A stretch of 64,000 bases of DNA from Salipiger bermudensis HTCC2601 (GCF_000153725.1 NZ_DS022276.1:1452334-1516333); one strand, 5' to 3'; positions 27,316 through 35,630 are shown, counted from the stretch's first letter. The notes: generated by a model not told the origin, from the sequence alone. Translations and numbers: made by a program.

Positions 27316-28539
27316 ATGGAACAGGTCACGATAGAACGGCTCGGGCACCAGGGGGACGGCATTGCGCCCGGCCCTGTCTTCGTGCCGGGCACGCTCCCCG
27401 GCGAGGTTGTCGAGGGCGAGATAGAGAAGGGCGTCATGGCGGCGCCGCGCATCCTCACGCCGTCGGATCAGCGGGTGAAGGCGCCGTGCCGCCACGCGAA
27501 AAGCTGTGGCGGCTGTCAGTTGCAGCACGCGCATGACGATTTCGTCGCCGACTGGAAGGTCGACGTCGTGCGCCACGCGCTCTCCGCCCACGCGCTCGAG
27601 GCCCCGTTCCGCCCCATCGCGACCTCTTCGCCGCAGAGCCGTCGCCGCGCCGCGTTTTCGGCCCGGCGCACCAAGAAGGGCGCGCTGGCCGGGTTCCACA
27701 TGAAGGGCTCGGACGTGATCGTGTCGGTGCCCGACTGCCTGCTGGTCGATCCCAAGCTCGCCGCTGCGCTGCCGCTGGTCGAGGCGCTGGCGGTGCTGGG
27801 CTCGAGCCGCAAGGGCGAGCTGTCGGTGCTGGTGACGGCGAGCCTGGACGGGCTCGACGTGGCGGTGAGCGGCGGCAAGCCGCTTGATGCGCAGCTGCAG
27901 TCCGACCTTGCCAATCTGGCCCGTGAGCATGACGTGGCCCGCGTTGCCTGGGGCGACGAGGTGGCGCTGACGCGACGTCCGCCAGTGCAGCGCATGGGCC
28001 GCGCCGAGGTGGTCCCGCCGCCGGGCGCCTTCCTGCAGGCCACGCCCGAGGGTGAGGCGGCGCTGCTCGCCGCTGTGCGCGAGGCCGTGAGGGGCGCGCG
28101 CCACGTGGTCGACCTGTTCGCCGGATGCGGCACCTTCGCGCTGCCGCTTGCCGAGGAGATGAGGGTGCACGCGGTTGAGGGCGACAAGGGCATGACCGCG
28201 GCGCTCGACAAGGGCTGGCGCATGGCCGAGGGGCTCAAGCACGTGACCCACGAGGCGCGCGACCTGTTCCGCAACCCGCTGTTACCCGAGGATCTGGAGC
28301 GATTCGATGCCGCTGTGATCGACCCGCCGCGCGCCGGGGCCGAGGCGCAGGTGGCCGAACTGGCCCGTGCCGGCATCCCGCGCATCGCGTTCGTGTCGTG
28401 CAACCCGGTGACCTTCGCCCGCGACGCCGCGGCGCTCGACGCAGCCGGGTATGTCATCGACTGGCTGCAGGTGGTGGACCAGTTCCGCTGGTCGACTCAC
28501 GTCGAACTGGTCGCGGCGTTCCGGCTTCAGGGGGCGTGA
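27316..28539 (+). CDS. TrmA/RlmD family 5-methyluridine RNA methyltransferase
   Basis: A 407-residue SAM-dependent RNA methyltransferase. After a short TRAM-like N-terminus (IERLGHQGDGIA, PGTLPGEVVEGEI) come the iron-sulfur cysteines PCRHAKSCGGCQLQH. The SAM fold shows VVDLFAGCGTFALPLAE, then DPPRAGA and the nucleophile region FVSCNPVTFARDA. This makes m5U in rRNA (RlmC/RlmD sites) or tRNA; the exact target needs comparison. ATG 27316 was chosen because GAGG precedes it by seven bases; ATG 27304 is in frame. It follows the ABC pair closely. Confidence 0.88.
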   Translation: MEQVTIERLGHQGDGIAPGPVFVPGTLPGEVVEGEIEKGVMAAPRILTPSDQRVKAPCRHAKSCGGCQLQHAHDDFVADWKVDVVRHALSAHALEAPFRPIATSSPQSRRRAAFSARRTKKGALAGFHMKGSDVIVSVPDCLLVDPKLAAALPLVEALAVLGSSRKGELSVLVTASLDGLDVAVSGGKPLDAQLQSDLANLAREHDVARVAWGDEVALTRRPPVQRMGRAEVVPPPGAFLQATPEGEAALLAAVREAVRGARHVVDLFAGCGTFALPLAEEMRVHAVEGDKGMTAALDKGWRMAEGLKHVTHEARDLFRNPLLPEDLERFDAAVIDPPRAGAEAQVAELARAGIPRIAFVSCNPVTFARDAAALDAAGYVIDWLQVVDQFRWSTHVELVAAFRLQGA

Positions 28540-28652
28540 ACGGCGCGCTGGAATTCACGTGTTTGCAACATCTGCCCGCTATCTTGAAAGCTGTTTTTGC
28601 GCTATAAGGTCCGCGCAAGAATAATGCCAAAGGCAAATGAGCGAGCGGACAA

Positions 28653-29183
28653 ATGCGAGTATTCAGGCTAGTTTTCCTGATCGTGATGGCGATCGGGCTC
28701 GCTGCGTGTAGCAGCAGTAAGTTCCGGACCTATAACGGTCCCGAGGTGACACATGTGGTGGTCAAGAAGAGCCAGCGCAGGATGTATCTCCTCCACCATG
28801 ACAAGGTGCTGAAGAGCTACGACATCGGGCTGGGCTTCCAGCCGCAGGGTCACAAACAGTTCGAGGGCGACGGCAAGACCCCGGAGGGGCTCTATTTCAT
28901 CGACCGGCGCAACCCGAACTCGAGCTTCCACCTCAGTCTGGGGATCTCCTATCCCAACCCCAACGACCGCGCCTTTGCGGCGGCGGCGGGCAAGAGCCCG
29001 GGCGGCGACATCTTCATTCACGGCGGCCCGCCCAAGGATCGCAAGCGGCTCGGTGGCGGCGACTGGATGACCAAGGGCAACAGCGTCGACTGGACATGGG
29101 GCTGCATCGCCGTAAGCGACGATCAGATCGAACATATCTATGCGATGGTGAAGACCGGAACGCCGATCACCATCAGCAGGTGA
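28653..29183 (+). CDS. L,D-transpeptidase (YkuD) lipoprotein
   Basis: A 176-residue lipoprotein: the signal ends in the lipobox LAAC with Cys19. The YkuD domain carries the catalytic His in IFIHGGPP and Cys in TWGCIAVSD. Enzymes of this family form 3-3 cross-links in peptidoglycan or attach proteins to it. The start VVVKKSQRRMYLLHHDKVLK is typical of the domain's first strand. It is followed by a convergent CAP-domain lipoprotein gene and then a second L,D-transpeptidase, suggesting an envelope cluster. Confidence 0.9.
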   Translation: MRVFRLVFLIVMAIGLAACSSSKFRTYNGPEVTHVVVKKSQRRMYLLHHDKVLKSYDIGLGFQPQGHKQFEGDGKTPEGLYFIDRRNPNSSFHLSLGISYPNPNDRAFAAAAGKSPGGDIFIHGGPPKDRKRLGGGDWMTKGNSVDWTWGCIAVSDDQIEHIYAMVKTGTPITISR

Positions 29184-29204
29184 TCGGCAGGGATCGTCGA
29201 GCGA

Positions 29205-29771
29205 TCAGAAGTCGTTGCTGGCCACTTCGACCCCGCCCGGGGTCGAAGACAGGCCCGGCGCGCCGGTGACCATGGTCCACCAGATCTTGCCGTTGCTTTC
29301 CTGGTACCAGGCAAAGCCCATGTCGCGGGCGGACGGCTCAAGGATCACGTTGCGCGTCGCCGGTTCTTCCATCCACGCGGCGAGTGTCTCGAGCTCGGTC
29401 TCGTAGGTCTCCGAGATGTTCTCGCCCACAAGTCGGCCCGCGTAGCCCACCCGCTGCACCCGGTCGATCGGCGAGGAGCCGTCGGAGCCGAAGTGCCAGG
29501 GCCGGTTCTGCACCGACATGTCGCGCGCATGGGTCGCCGCCGCCGCGTTGAGCTTGGCATCGAGCTGCAGCGCCGGAGCGCCGGCCGCTTCGCGCAGCGC
29601 ATTCACCGAATCGAGCATGCTGTACTCGATCTTGGCATCGGAGCCGGCCGGAATCCGGTACACGCGCGGGAGGGGTTTGCCGTCCGGGCCGATCGTCGGT
29701 TGAGTGATGGTCGGGCCGCAGGACGCGACCAGCAACGCTGTGGCAACACTGAGAAACGCGCGTCTTTGCAT
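29205..29771 (-). CDS. CAP (SCP/PR1) domain lipoprotein
   Basis: A 188-residue lipoprotein; ATG 29771 follows AGGAAA and opens with MQRRAFLSVATALLVASC, a lipobox with Cys18. The CAP domain includes ALNAAAATHARDM-type helix KLNAAAATHARDMSVQ, WHFGSDG, VGENIS and a closing MGFAWYQESNGKIWWTMV, which match the conserved His and Glu positions of bacterial SCP-like proteins. The family's biochemical role in bacteria is poorly known; envelope binding or proteolysis has been proposed. It is tail-to-tail with one L,D-transpeptidase and divergent from another. Confidence 0.85.
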   Translation of the reverse strand: MQRRAFLSVATALLVASCGPTITQPTIGPDGKPLPRVYRIPAGSDAKIEYSMLDSVNALREAAGAPALQLDAKLNAAAATHARDMSVQNRPWHFGSDGSSPIDRVQRVGYAGRLVGENISETYETELETLAAWMEEPATRNVILEPSARDMGFAWYQESNGKIWWTMVTGAPGLSSTPGGVEVASNDF

Positions 29772-29929
29772 TTTCCTGCCTGAAATTGTTGTTCTGGGTC
29801 TCATCCGCAATACCTTTTGGCGCGTCTCTAATCAAACGCACAACCCCGTGAACACGCTGTTCGAAGGGTCTTGGTCAGGCGACTGAGGCTTTACGGCACT
29901 AGCGCGGACAAGGTATCATCAAAGTTAAT

Positions 29930-29953
29930 GCCCCGTGAGGGGCTTTTCGTTTT
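29930..29953 (+). terminator. Orphan intrinsic terminator in a divergent gap
   Basis: GCCCC-GTGA-GGGGC (29930-29943) then TTTTCGTTTT. It points right, 23 bases before the start of an L,D-transpeptidase gene, but no rightward gene lies upstream since 29183. It could be a leader attenuator or the end of a small RNA. Confidence 0.65.
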
Positions 29954-29975
29954 GCAAGACGAGGACATTGGGAAA

Positions 29976-30563
29976 ATGGCACAGAATGCTTTTGGCCGCC
30001 GTGGGTTTCTGGCCGGCACCGCAGCGATGATCGCCTCCCCGGCGCTGGCCCAGGATGTGAACACCGGCACGACCGAGATCGAGCGCAACATCTCGACCGC
30101 GACCCGCCGCAACATCTCGAGCTTTCGGACGCTGGACTGGCAGCCGTATTTCTCGAACCTGAACAACGGCGCGATCCTTGTGGATATCAGCTCGCGGGCG
30201 CTGCACTACTGGCAGGAAAGCGGCGTGTACCATCTGTATCCCTGCTCGGTGCCGCTGACCGAGGACCTGACACGCCGTGGCCGCACCCGGGTCACGCTCA
30301 AGGATCCCGAGCCCGATTGGCGCCCGACGCCGTCGATGAAGAAGCGCAACCCGGAATGGCCCGACTATGTCGGACCCGGCCCGGACAACCCGCTCGGCAC
30401 GCGCGCCATGCACCTGAGCTGGACCTATTACCGCATTCACGGCACCCATGACACGCGCAAGATTGGCCGCCGCTCCTCGAATGGCTGCATCGGCCTCTAT
30501 AACGAGCATATCGAGGCACTTTACCAGATGGCGACGGTCGGCACCCAAGTGTTGCTTATTTGA
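29976..30563 (+). CDS. L,D-transpeptidase (YkuD), secreted
   Basis: A 195-residue periplasmic protein. ATG 29976 follows GGGAAA and gives a Tat-like leader, GRRGFLAGTAAMIASPALAQ, cut after ALA. The catalytic domain has the classical ErfK/YbiS pattern: NPLGTRAMHLSWTYYRIHGT and RRSSNGCIGLYNEHI, with the catalytic Cys in SNGC. These enzymes cross-link peptidoglycan or attach outer-membrane proteins. The longer frame upstream reads through the orphan terminator and is rejected. It is separate in type from the lipoprotein enzyme at 28653. Confidence 0.9.
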   Translation: MAQNAFGRRGFLAGTAAMIASPALAQDVNTGTTEIERNISTATRRNISSFRTLDWQPYFSNLNNGAILVDISSRALHYWQESGVYHLYPCSVPLTEDLTRRGRTRVTLKDPEPDWRPTPSMKKRNPEWPDYVGPGPDNPLGTRAMHLSWTYYRIHGTHDTRKIGRRSSNGCIGLYNEHIEALYQMATVGTQVLLI

Positions 30564-30660
30564 CGCCCGGATTTGCGCGGGGTGAGCCTGTCAAGAGTGC
30601 AAGATTGCATTTTTTCCGATTTGCTGCTTAGACAGGAGAACGAGGTAAGTCTTGGGTGCT

Positions 30661-30685
30661 TGTCGTGCAAATTCCTTACACGACA
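30661..30685 (+). promoter_or_regulatory. Perfect dyad in the leader of the 64-residue protein gene
   Basis: TGTCGTG (30661-30667) and CACGACA (30679-30685) around 11 bases lie 21 bases before the start codon and end 11 bases before the GGAG ribosome site. It could be an operator or an RNA hairpin. Confidence 0.45.
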
Positions 30686-30706
30686 GGCGATTATCTGGAG
30701 GATAAC

Positions 30707-30901
30707 ATGAAAAAACTCGCTCTCGCAGCTGTGCTCGCAGCCACCGCATCGACCGCAATGGCTGGCTCCTACGCCAAGGATGACGTGGTCATGGAACCCG
30801 TCGTCGTTGTCGAAGAAGCTCAGCAAAGCTCGTCGTCGGCTGGCATCCTGATCCCGCTGCTGCTGATCGCAGTGGTGGCAGCGGCCGTTTCGGCTGACTG
30901 A
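30707..30901 (+). CDS. Small secreted or membrane protein, 64 residues
   Basis: ATG 30707 follows GGAG by seven bases. The protein begins with a signal peptide (MKKLALAAVLAATASTAMAG, cut after AMA), continues with an acidic valine-rich stretch (DDVVMEPVVVVEEAQQSSSS) and ends in a hydrophobic segment ILIPLLLIAVVAAAVSAD that could anchor it. I know similar short proteins next to hemH in Rhodobacteraceae but no function. It has its own leader dyad and a strong terminator, so it is likely a well-expressed single gene. Confidence 0.8.
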   Translation: MKKLALAAVLAATASTAMAGSYAKDDVVMEPVVVVEEAQQSSSSAGILIPLLLIAVVAAAVSAD

Positions 30902-30920
30902 TCGCTTCCAGCGAACGAAC

Positions 30921-30959
30921 AAGGAAAAGGCGGTGCCGATGGCGCCGCCTTTTCCTTTT
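30921..30959. terminator. Bidirectional terminator between the small gene and hemH
   Basis: Seventeen-base stem starting AAGGAAAAGGCGGTGCC (30921-30937) with its complement at 30941-30957 (one G-T pair) and a 3-base loop. T-rich and A-rich sides serve both convergent genes. Confidence 0.9.
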
Positions 30960-30992
30960 GCCTGACCGTTTTGCCGGGAAGGGTGCGGCGAC

Positions 30993-32054
30993 TCAGGAGA
31001 GCCAGCCGCCGAGGTTTTCCTCGATCACCGCCGCCAGCGCATCCACATGCGCCGGGTCGTCGTTGAGGCAGGGGATGTAGGTGAACTGCTCGCCGCCGGC
31101 GTGCTCGAAGGACTCCTTGATCTCTTCATTGATCTCTTCCAGCGTCTCGATGCAGTCGGCCGAGAAGGCCGGCGCGATCACCGCGATCTTCTTCTTGCCC
31201 TGCTTGGCAAGCTCGGCCACGTGCTCGACCGTGTAGGGGCGCAGCCATTCCTCCGGGCCAAAGACCGATTGGAAGGTGGTGGTGATCTGGGTGTCGTCCC
31301 AGCCCAGCCGCTCGCGCAGCAGGCGCGTGGTTTTCTGGCACTGGCAATGGTAGGGATCGCCCTGCATCAGGTAGCGCTTGGGCATGCCGTGATAGCTCAC
31401 CACGAGGATGTCGGGCTTGTCCTCGACCGCGGCATAGCCACGCTCGACCGACTGGGCCAGCGCCTCGATATACTGCGGATGCTCGAAATAGGGATCGACC
31501 ACGCGCGCGGTGGGCTGCCAGGTCTCCTCCATCAGGGCGCGGAAGAACTGGTCGTTCGCAGTGGCCGAAGTGGCCCCGGCATATTGCGGATAAAGAGGAA
31601 AGAACAGGATCTTGCGGCAGCCCGCCGATGTCATCGCCTCGACCTTGGACTTGGTCGAGGGGTTGCCGTAGCGCATGCAGAAATCGACCATCACCTGATC
31701 GCCGTAGCGCGCCTGCATCTTCGCGGCGATGGCGGCGGTCTGCTGCTTGGTGATCGTCATCAGGGGGCTCTCGTTGAGCTCTTCGTTCCAGATCGACTTG
31801 TAGTTCGCGCCCGAGCTGAACGGCCGCTTGCCGAGGATCACGGTCTGCAGCAGCGGCTGCCACTTCCATGCCGGGTAGTCGATCACCCGTTTGTCCGAGA
31901 GGAACTCGCTCAGGTAACGCCGCATCGGCCAGTAGGAGTAGTGGTCCGGCGTGCCGAGATTCGCGAGCAGAATGCCCACCTTGGGGGCGGTGACCTTGGG
32001 ATGGTCTGCCGGGGCGTGCGCCGGGCGCTTGGCTGTGTCGGTGGCGTCGAGCAT
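30993..32054 (-). CDS. hemH: Ferrochelatase
   Basis: Inserts ferrous iron into protoporphyrin IX, the last step of heme synthesis. Features: GILLANLGTPDHYSYWPMRR at the N-terminus, LFFPLYPQYAGATSA, the catalytic His region VVSYHGMPKRY (about residue 223) and PAFSADCIETLEEI, which lines the active site. The start at 32054 follows AGGACAGGACC and gives 353 residues; the longer frame adds 21. It is followed 59 bases upstream in transcription order by a methyltransferase gene on the same strand. The heme chaperone hemW is 29 kb away. Confidence 0.96.
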   Translation of the reverse strand: MLDATDTAKRPAHAPADHPKVTAPKVGILLANLGTPDHYSYWPMRRYLSEFLSDKRVIDYPAWKWQPLLQTVILGKRPFSSGANYKSIWNEELNESPLMTITKQQTAAIAAKMQARYGDQVMVDFCMRYGNPSTKSKVEAMTSAGCRKILFFPLYPQYAGATSATANDQFFRALMEETWQPTARVVDPYFEHPQYIEALAQSVERGYAAVEDKPDILVVSYHGMPKRYLMQGDPYHCQCQKTTRLLRERLGWDDTQITTTFQSVFGPEEWLRPYTVEHVAELAKQGKKKIAVIAPAFSADCIETLEEINEEIKESFEHAGGEQFTYIPCLNDDPAHVDALAAVIEENLGGWLS

Positions 32055-32113
32055 GGTCCTGTCCTGAGTCTGTCCCTGATAACTTCGCTTAGGTATCGCA
32101 AGTTTGGAATGAT

Positions 32114-32935
32114 TCAATCTTCCAGAGGCGTTTCCCGCGTATTCAATGCGTCGGAGAGACGTTGCGCCGCAGAGCCGGGGCGCAGCGGCTTCTGCTGGCT
32201 TGCATCCGGGGCCCAGCCGGTGAGGGTGACGATCTCGAAGCTCGCGGGGATACGTCCCTCGGCATCACCGAAGCTCTCGGCATAGAGCGCGGCGGCGCGC
32301 AACATCACCGCGCGGCGGGTGGGCCGGCGCAAACGGGCGGAAAGCGCGTTGGTCTCGCCCATGGCGCGCAGGTCGCGCATCAGGTGCAGGGCCGAGGCGT
32401 AGCTGGCGGTGAGGGTGAAGCTGTCCGCCACCGGCAGCGCCAGCCCGGCGCGTTGCAGCAGCCCACCGAGATCGCGGATCTCGCCCATCGGCGCGACCCG
32501 GGGCGACAGCCCACCGGCGACCTCGATCTCGGCCTGTCCGAGCACCGCGCGCAGCTCGTGCAGGGTCTGACCACCAAAGCACAGCGCCAGCAGCAGCCCG
32601 TCCGGCTTCAGCGCCCGGCGCGCCTGCACCAGCTGCCCCACCGGATCATTGGCCCAGTGCAGGCCCATGGCGTGCACCACGAGATCGTGCGCGCCTTCCT
32701 CGAGATCGAGCACCTCGTCGTCCGGCAGCAGCTTCAGCCCGGGCAGCATCCCGTCCCAGACCTGCGGGACGGGCGTCACGACGGCGGGAGACGTAAAGGC
32801 CCTGTTAACCACGAAGAGGCGATCCTGCACCTCGTCGCGGGCGGCCTCGTGCAGGAACAGGGCCGGATCGCGGGCCGCTCGGGCGCGATGGCGGGTCAGG
32901 GCGGTGCGGTCGGTGAGGGGCGCTGGGCTGGACAT
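32114..32935 (-). CDS. SAM-dependent methyltransferase, BioC/NDUFAF5-like
   Basis: A 273-residue class I methyltransferase. The region HDLVVHAMGLHWANDPVGQL and LKPDGLLLALCFGGQTLHEL matches the BioC-like group that includes NDUFAF5, which in mitochondria modifies a complex I subunit. The usual glycine-rich SAM motif I is weak here (WDGMLPGLKLLPDDEVLDLE), which is common in this group. A role in complex I assembly or biotin synthesis is possible; no bio genes are nearby. The start at 32935 lies 30 bases from the divergent comF. Confidence 0.75.
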   Translation of the reverse strand: MSSPAPLTDRTALTRHRARAARDPALFLHEAARDEVQDRLFVVNRAFTSPAVVTPVPQVWDGMLPGLKLLPDDEVLDLEEGAHDLVVHAMGLHWANDPVGQLVQARRALKPDGLLLALCFGGQTLHELRAVLGQAEIEVAGGLSPRVAPMGEIRDLGGLLQRAGLALPVADSFTLTASYASALHLMRDLRAMGETNALSARLRRPTRRAVMLRAAALYAESFGDAEGRIPASFEIVTLTGWAPDASQQKPLRPGSAAQRLSDALNTRETPLED

Positions 32936-32965
32936 GGCAGAGTAGGTAGACCGATGCGGGGCACC

Positions 32966-33679
32966 ATGCAAACGCTGCTGCGGATGCTCTACCCGCCGCG
33001 CTGCCTGATCTGCGGCGGGCTGGTGGAGAGCGATTTCGGCCTTTGCGCCGCCTGCTGGCGTGACACGCCGTTTCTGTCCGGCCTTGCCTGCGCCACTTGT
33101 GGCGTGCCGCTGCCCGGCGTGTCGGACCGGGCGGAGCATTGCGATGCCTGCCTCGCCGCGCCGCCACCTTGGCGGGAGGGAACGGCGGCGCTGGCCTATC
33201 GCGACAATGGCCGCACACTGGTTCTGATGCTGAAACACGGTGACCGTCACGACATTGCCGCCGCGGCGGCGGTCTGGATGGCAGCCCGCGCGAAACCACT
33301 GGCGGGGCCCGGCACGCTTGTCGTACCGGTGCCGCTGCACCTGCGCCGCCACCTGCGCCGGCGCTTCAACCAGTCGGCGCTGTTGGCACAGGGCATCGCG
33401 CAGGCGCTGCACCTAGACTGGTGCCCCGACGCGCTGCGACGCCATCGGCACACGCCGGTGCTCGACGGTCGGGGGCGGGAGGAGCGGTTTCGCACGCTCT
33501 CGGATGCGATCTCCCTCGACCCGAAGCGCGGTGGACTGATGCGCGATCGTCCGTTGCTTCTGGTCGACGACGTGATGACCTCCGGGGCGACGCTTTCGGC
33601 GGCGACCGAGGCCTGTCTGGCGGCCGGCGCAGGCGATGTTTGCGTCTGCACACTGGCGCGTGTGGTCAAGGACACCTAG
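32966..33679 (+). CDS. comF: ComF family phosphoribosyltransferase-like protein
   Basis: A 237-residue ComF/GntX protein. An N-terminal zinc-binding region holds Cys pairs CLICGG, CAACW, CATCG and CDACL (about 13-65). The phosphoribosyltransferase fold ends in the PRPP loop LLLVDDVMTSGATL. In naturally competent bacteria ComF helps take in single-stranded DNA; elsewhere its role is unclear. ATG 32966 fits the family's short lead before YPPRC; ATG 32954 has a good AGGTAG site and is equally possible. grxC follows after 38 bases. Confidence 0.88.
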   Translation: MQTLLRMLYPPRCLICGGLVESDFGLCAACWRDTPFLSGLACATCGVPLPGVSDRAEHCDACLAAPPPWREGTAALAYRDNGRTLVLMLKHGDRHDIAAAAAVWMAARAKPLAGPGTLVVPVPLHLRRHLRRRFNQSALLAQGIAQALHLDWCPDALRRHRHTPVLDGRGREERFRTLSDAISLDPKRGGLMRDRPLLLVDDVMTSGATLSAATEACLAAGAGDVCVCTLARVVKDT

Positions 33680-33682
33680 ATC

Positions 33683-33701
33683 AGGTCTAAATTCCAGACC
33701 T
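33683..33701 (+). promoter_or_regulatory. Dyad between comF and grxC
   Basis: AGGTCT (33683-33688) and AGACCT (33696-33701) around 7 bases, just after the comF stop and 17 bases before the grxC start. There is no T run, so it is a possible operator or mRNA hairpin. Confidence 0.3.
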
Positions 33702-33717
33702 ATCGGAAGGATCAGAC

Positions 33718-33975
33718 ATGCCAGCGATCGAGATCTACACCACCCCCATCTGCGGCTTCTGCCACGCGGCCAAGCGGCTTCTGACCCAGAAGAACGCCGA
33801 GTTCACCGAGATCGACGTGATGCAGGAGCCCAAGCGCCGCTCCGAGATGACACAGCGCGCCAATGGCGGCCGCACGGTGCCGCAGATCTTCATCGGCGAG
33901 ACCCATGTGGGCGGCTGCGACGAGCTCTACGCGCTCGAGCGCGCGGGCAAGCTCGACGCGCTTCTGGCGGGCTGA
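33718..33975 (+). CDS. grxC: Glutaredoxin 3
   Basis: An 85-residue dithiol glutaredoxin that reduces disulfides and glutathione mixed disulfides. The active site is CGFC (Cys11 and Cys14) in TTPICGFCHAAKRLL instead of the common CPYC. The glutathione-binding TVPQIFIGETHVGGCDELYA is intact. It has a GGAAGGA site. It follows comF and precedes a MarR regulator. Confidence 0.93.
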   Translation: MPAIEIYTTPICGFCHAAKRLLTQKNAEFTEIDVMQEPKRRSEMTQRANGGRTVPQIFIGETHVGGCDELYALERAGKLDALLAG

Positions 33976-34031
33976 GCCTGTGTCGCGGCGGCGACAGTCT
34001 CTATTGACCTCCGGGGGCCCGGGGGTCAGAA

Positions 34032-34520
34032 ATGCCGGACCCCGCCTTTGACCCACTGTTCAGATCCAATCGTGCCGGAATGACCGATCCTCAGAATGCG
34101 CTTGCCATCTCGCTGTTCAGCGAGCTTCTGATGGCCGATCAGCTGCTTCGCAACCGGCTGACGCGGGTGCTTCCGAACAAGATGGAGATCTCGCATTTCT
34201 CGGTTCTGAACCACCTCGCACGGGTGCAGGAAGAGCGTACCCCGGCCCAGCTTGCGCGCAGCTTTCACGTCACCCGCGGGGCGATGACCAACACGCTGAC
34301 CAAGCTTGAGATCGCCGGTTACGTCCACATCCGCCCCGATTGGGACGATGCGCGGCGCAAGATGGTCTCGATCAGCCCGGCGGGCCAGCGCGCCCGCGAG
34401 GCGGCGCTTGCGGCGATGGCGCCGGTGATCGCCGAGATGGTGGGAGAGCTGGGCGCGGAGAAGGTCCGCGCCGCGCTGCCGGTCCTGCGCGAGCTGCGCC
34501 TCAAGCTCGAGGCGGATTGA
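34032..34520 (+). CDS. MarR family transcriptional regulator
   Basis: A 162-residue winged-helix protein: a dimerisation helix (NALAISLFSELLMADQLL), the HTH ERTPAQLARSFHVTRGAMTN then TLTKLEIAGYV, and the wing RPDWDDARRKMVSISPAG. MarR proteins repress targets and are released by small ligands or oxidation. Its target is unknown. ATG 34032 uses the GGGGGTCAG site and gives an N-terminus MPDPAFDPLFRSNRAG; ATG 34080 has no site. It lies 56 bases behind grxC and converges on yciI. Confidence 0.85.
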   Translation: MPDPAFDPLFRSNRAGMTDPQNALAISLFSELLMADQLLRNRLTRVLPNKMEISHFSVLNHLARVQEERTPAQLARSFHVTRGAMTNTLTKLEIAGYVHIRPDWDDARRKMVSISPAGQRAREAALAAMAPVIAEMVGELGAEKVRAALPVLRELRLKLEAD

Positions 34521-34532
34521 GCCGGGACAGGC

Positions 34533-34835
34533 TCAGACGAGAACCGGGTGACGGTTCGAGGCGGCGAACTCGGTGATCTGCACTTTCACGACACCGGCAC
34601 TGACGAACGGATCCTCGGCCATCAGCGCCTCGATCGCGGCAAGCGTTTCGCCGATGGCGATGACGATGCCGCCGGTGCGCGGGTTTTTCGGCCCCGAGCA
34701 CAGGAAATGCCCGTCGGCATAGCCCTGCTTGACGAAGGCCATGTGCGGCTCCAGCACCGGCTCGATCTGCTCGAAGGGCACGACATACTCGATATCGACC
34801 ACGAAGAGCGTGTGGCCCTCGGGGATCACGCCCAT
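34533..34835 (-). CDS. YciI family protein
   Basis: A 100-residue single-domain protein with a ferredoxin-like fold. [20 protein letters not shown] and [19 protein letters not shown] carry the His and Asp positions conserved in YciI proteins, and [20 protein letters not shown] follows. Some members show weak hydrolase activity, but most have no known role. Its start has a GGAGG site and lies 10 bases inside the end of ubiG, so both are translated together. Confidence 0.85.
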   Translation of the reverse strand: MGVIPEGHTLFVVDIEYVVPFEQIEPVLEPHMAFVKQGYADGHFLCSGPKNPRTGGIVIAIGETLAAIEALMAEDPFVSAGVVKVQITEFAASNRHPVLV

Positions 34836-35578
34836 GCCGCTGCCTCCGGTTTGATCGCCGCGGTCACGTAGTTCACCGACAGGTCGCTGTCCGAGATCTT
34901 CCAGCTCCAACTGACCGGGTTGAACACGTAGCCCTTGCGGTCCACCGGCTCGAGCCCCGCCTGCCGCAGCAGGTCGTAAAGCTCGTCGGGCGTGATGAAC
35001 TTCGACCATTCATGCGTGCCCTTGGGCAGCCAGCGCATCACCCATTCCGCGCCGACAATGGCCATGGCGAAGCTCTTGGGATTGCGGTTGATGGTCGAGC
35101 ACAGGTGCAGGCCGCCGGGCTTCAGCAGCGCCTGACAGGCCTTGAGATAGGCCGGCGGGCTGGCCACGTGTTCGACCACTTCCATGTTGATCACCACGTC
35201 GAAAAGCTCGTTCTCCGCGGCCAGCGCCTCGGCGGTGGTGTGGCGGTAGTCGATCTCAAGCTCCGACTGCTCGGCATGAAGACGGGCAACGGGGATGTTG
35301 CGCTCGGCGGCGTCGACGCCCACGACCTCGGCCCCGAGCCGCGCCATCGGCTCGCAGAGCAGCCCGCCGCCGCAGCCGATATCGACGATACGCAGCCCCT
35401 CGAAGGGCTTCGTCGCGGTGAGGTCACGGTCATACTCGCCGGCGATCTGCCGGGTGATGTAGTCCAGTCGCACCGGGTTCATCATGTGCAGCGGCTTGAA
35501 CTTGCCGTTCGGATCCCACCACTCGGCGGCCATGGCCTCGAATTTTGCGATTTCGCTCGGGTCGACGGTTTCGGTCAT
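34826..35578 (-). CDS. ubiG: Ubiquinone O-methyltransferase UbiG
   Basis: A 250-residue SAM-dependent enzyme that performs both O-methylations of ubiquinone synthesis. Diagnostic segments are [20 protein letters not shown], the SAM motif [31 protein letters not shown] and the membrane-associating [15 protein letters not shown]. Full length. It forms a two-gene leftward unit with yciI and is divergent from pip over 52 bases. Confidence 0.95.
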   Translation of the reverse strand: MTETVDPSEIAKFEAMAAEWWDPNGKFKPLHMMNPVRLDYITRQIAGEYDRDLTATKPFEGLRIVDIGCGGGLLCEPMARLGAEVVGVDAAERNIPVARLHAEQSELEIDYRHTTAEALAAENELFDVVINMEVVEHVASPPAYLKACQALLKPGGLHLCSTINRNPKSFAMAIVGAEWVMRWLPKGTHEWSKFITPDELYDLLRQAGLEPVDRKGYVFNPVSWSWKISDSDLSVNYVTAAIKPEAAAWA

Positions 35579-35630
35579 CGGTCGTTTTTCCCCATGGTCT
35601 TTTGGGTGTCGCTGTTAATATAGATGGAAC

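Noticed and set aside
28555..28572. CACGTG near 28556 as a parS site
   Set aside because: Only the six-base core matches; flanking bases do not fit parS.
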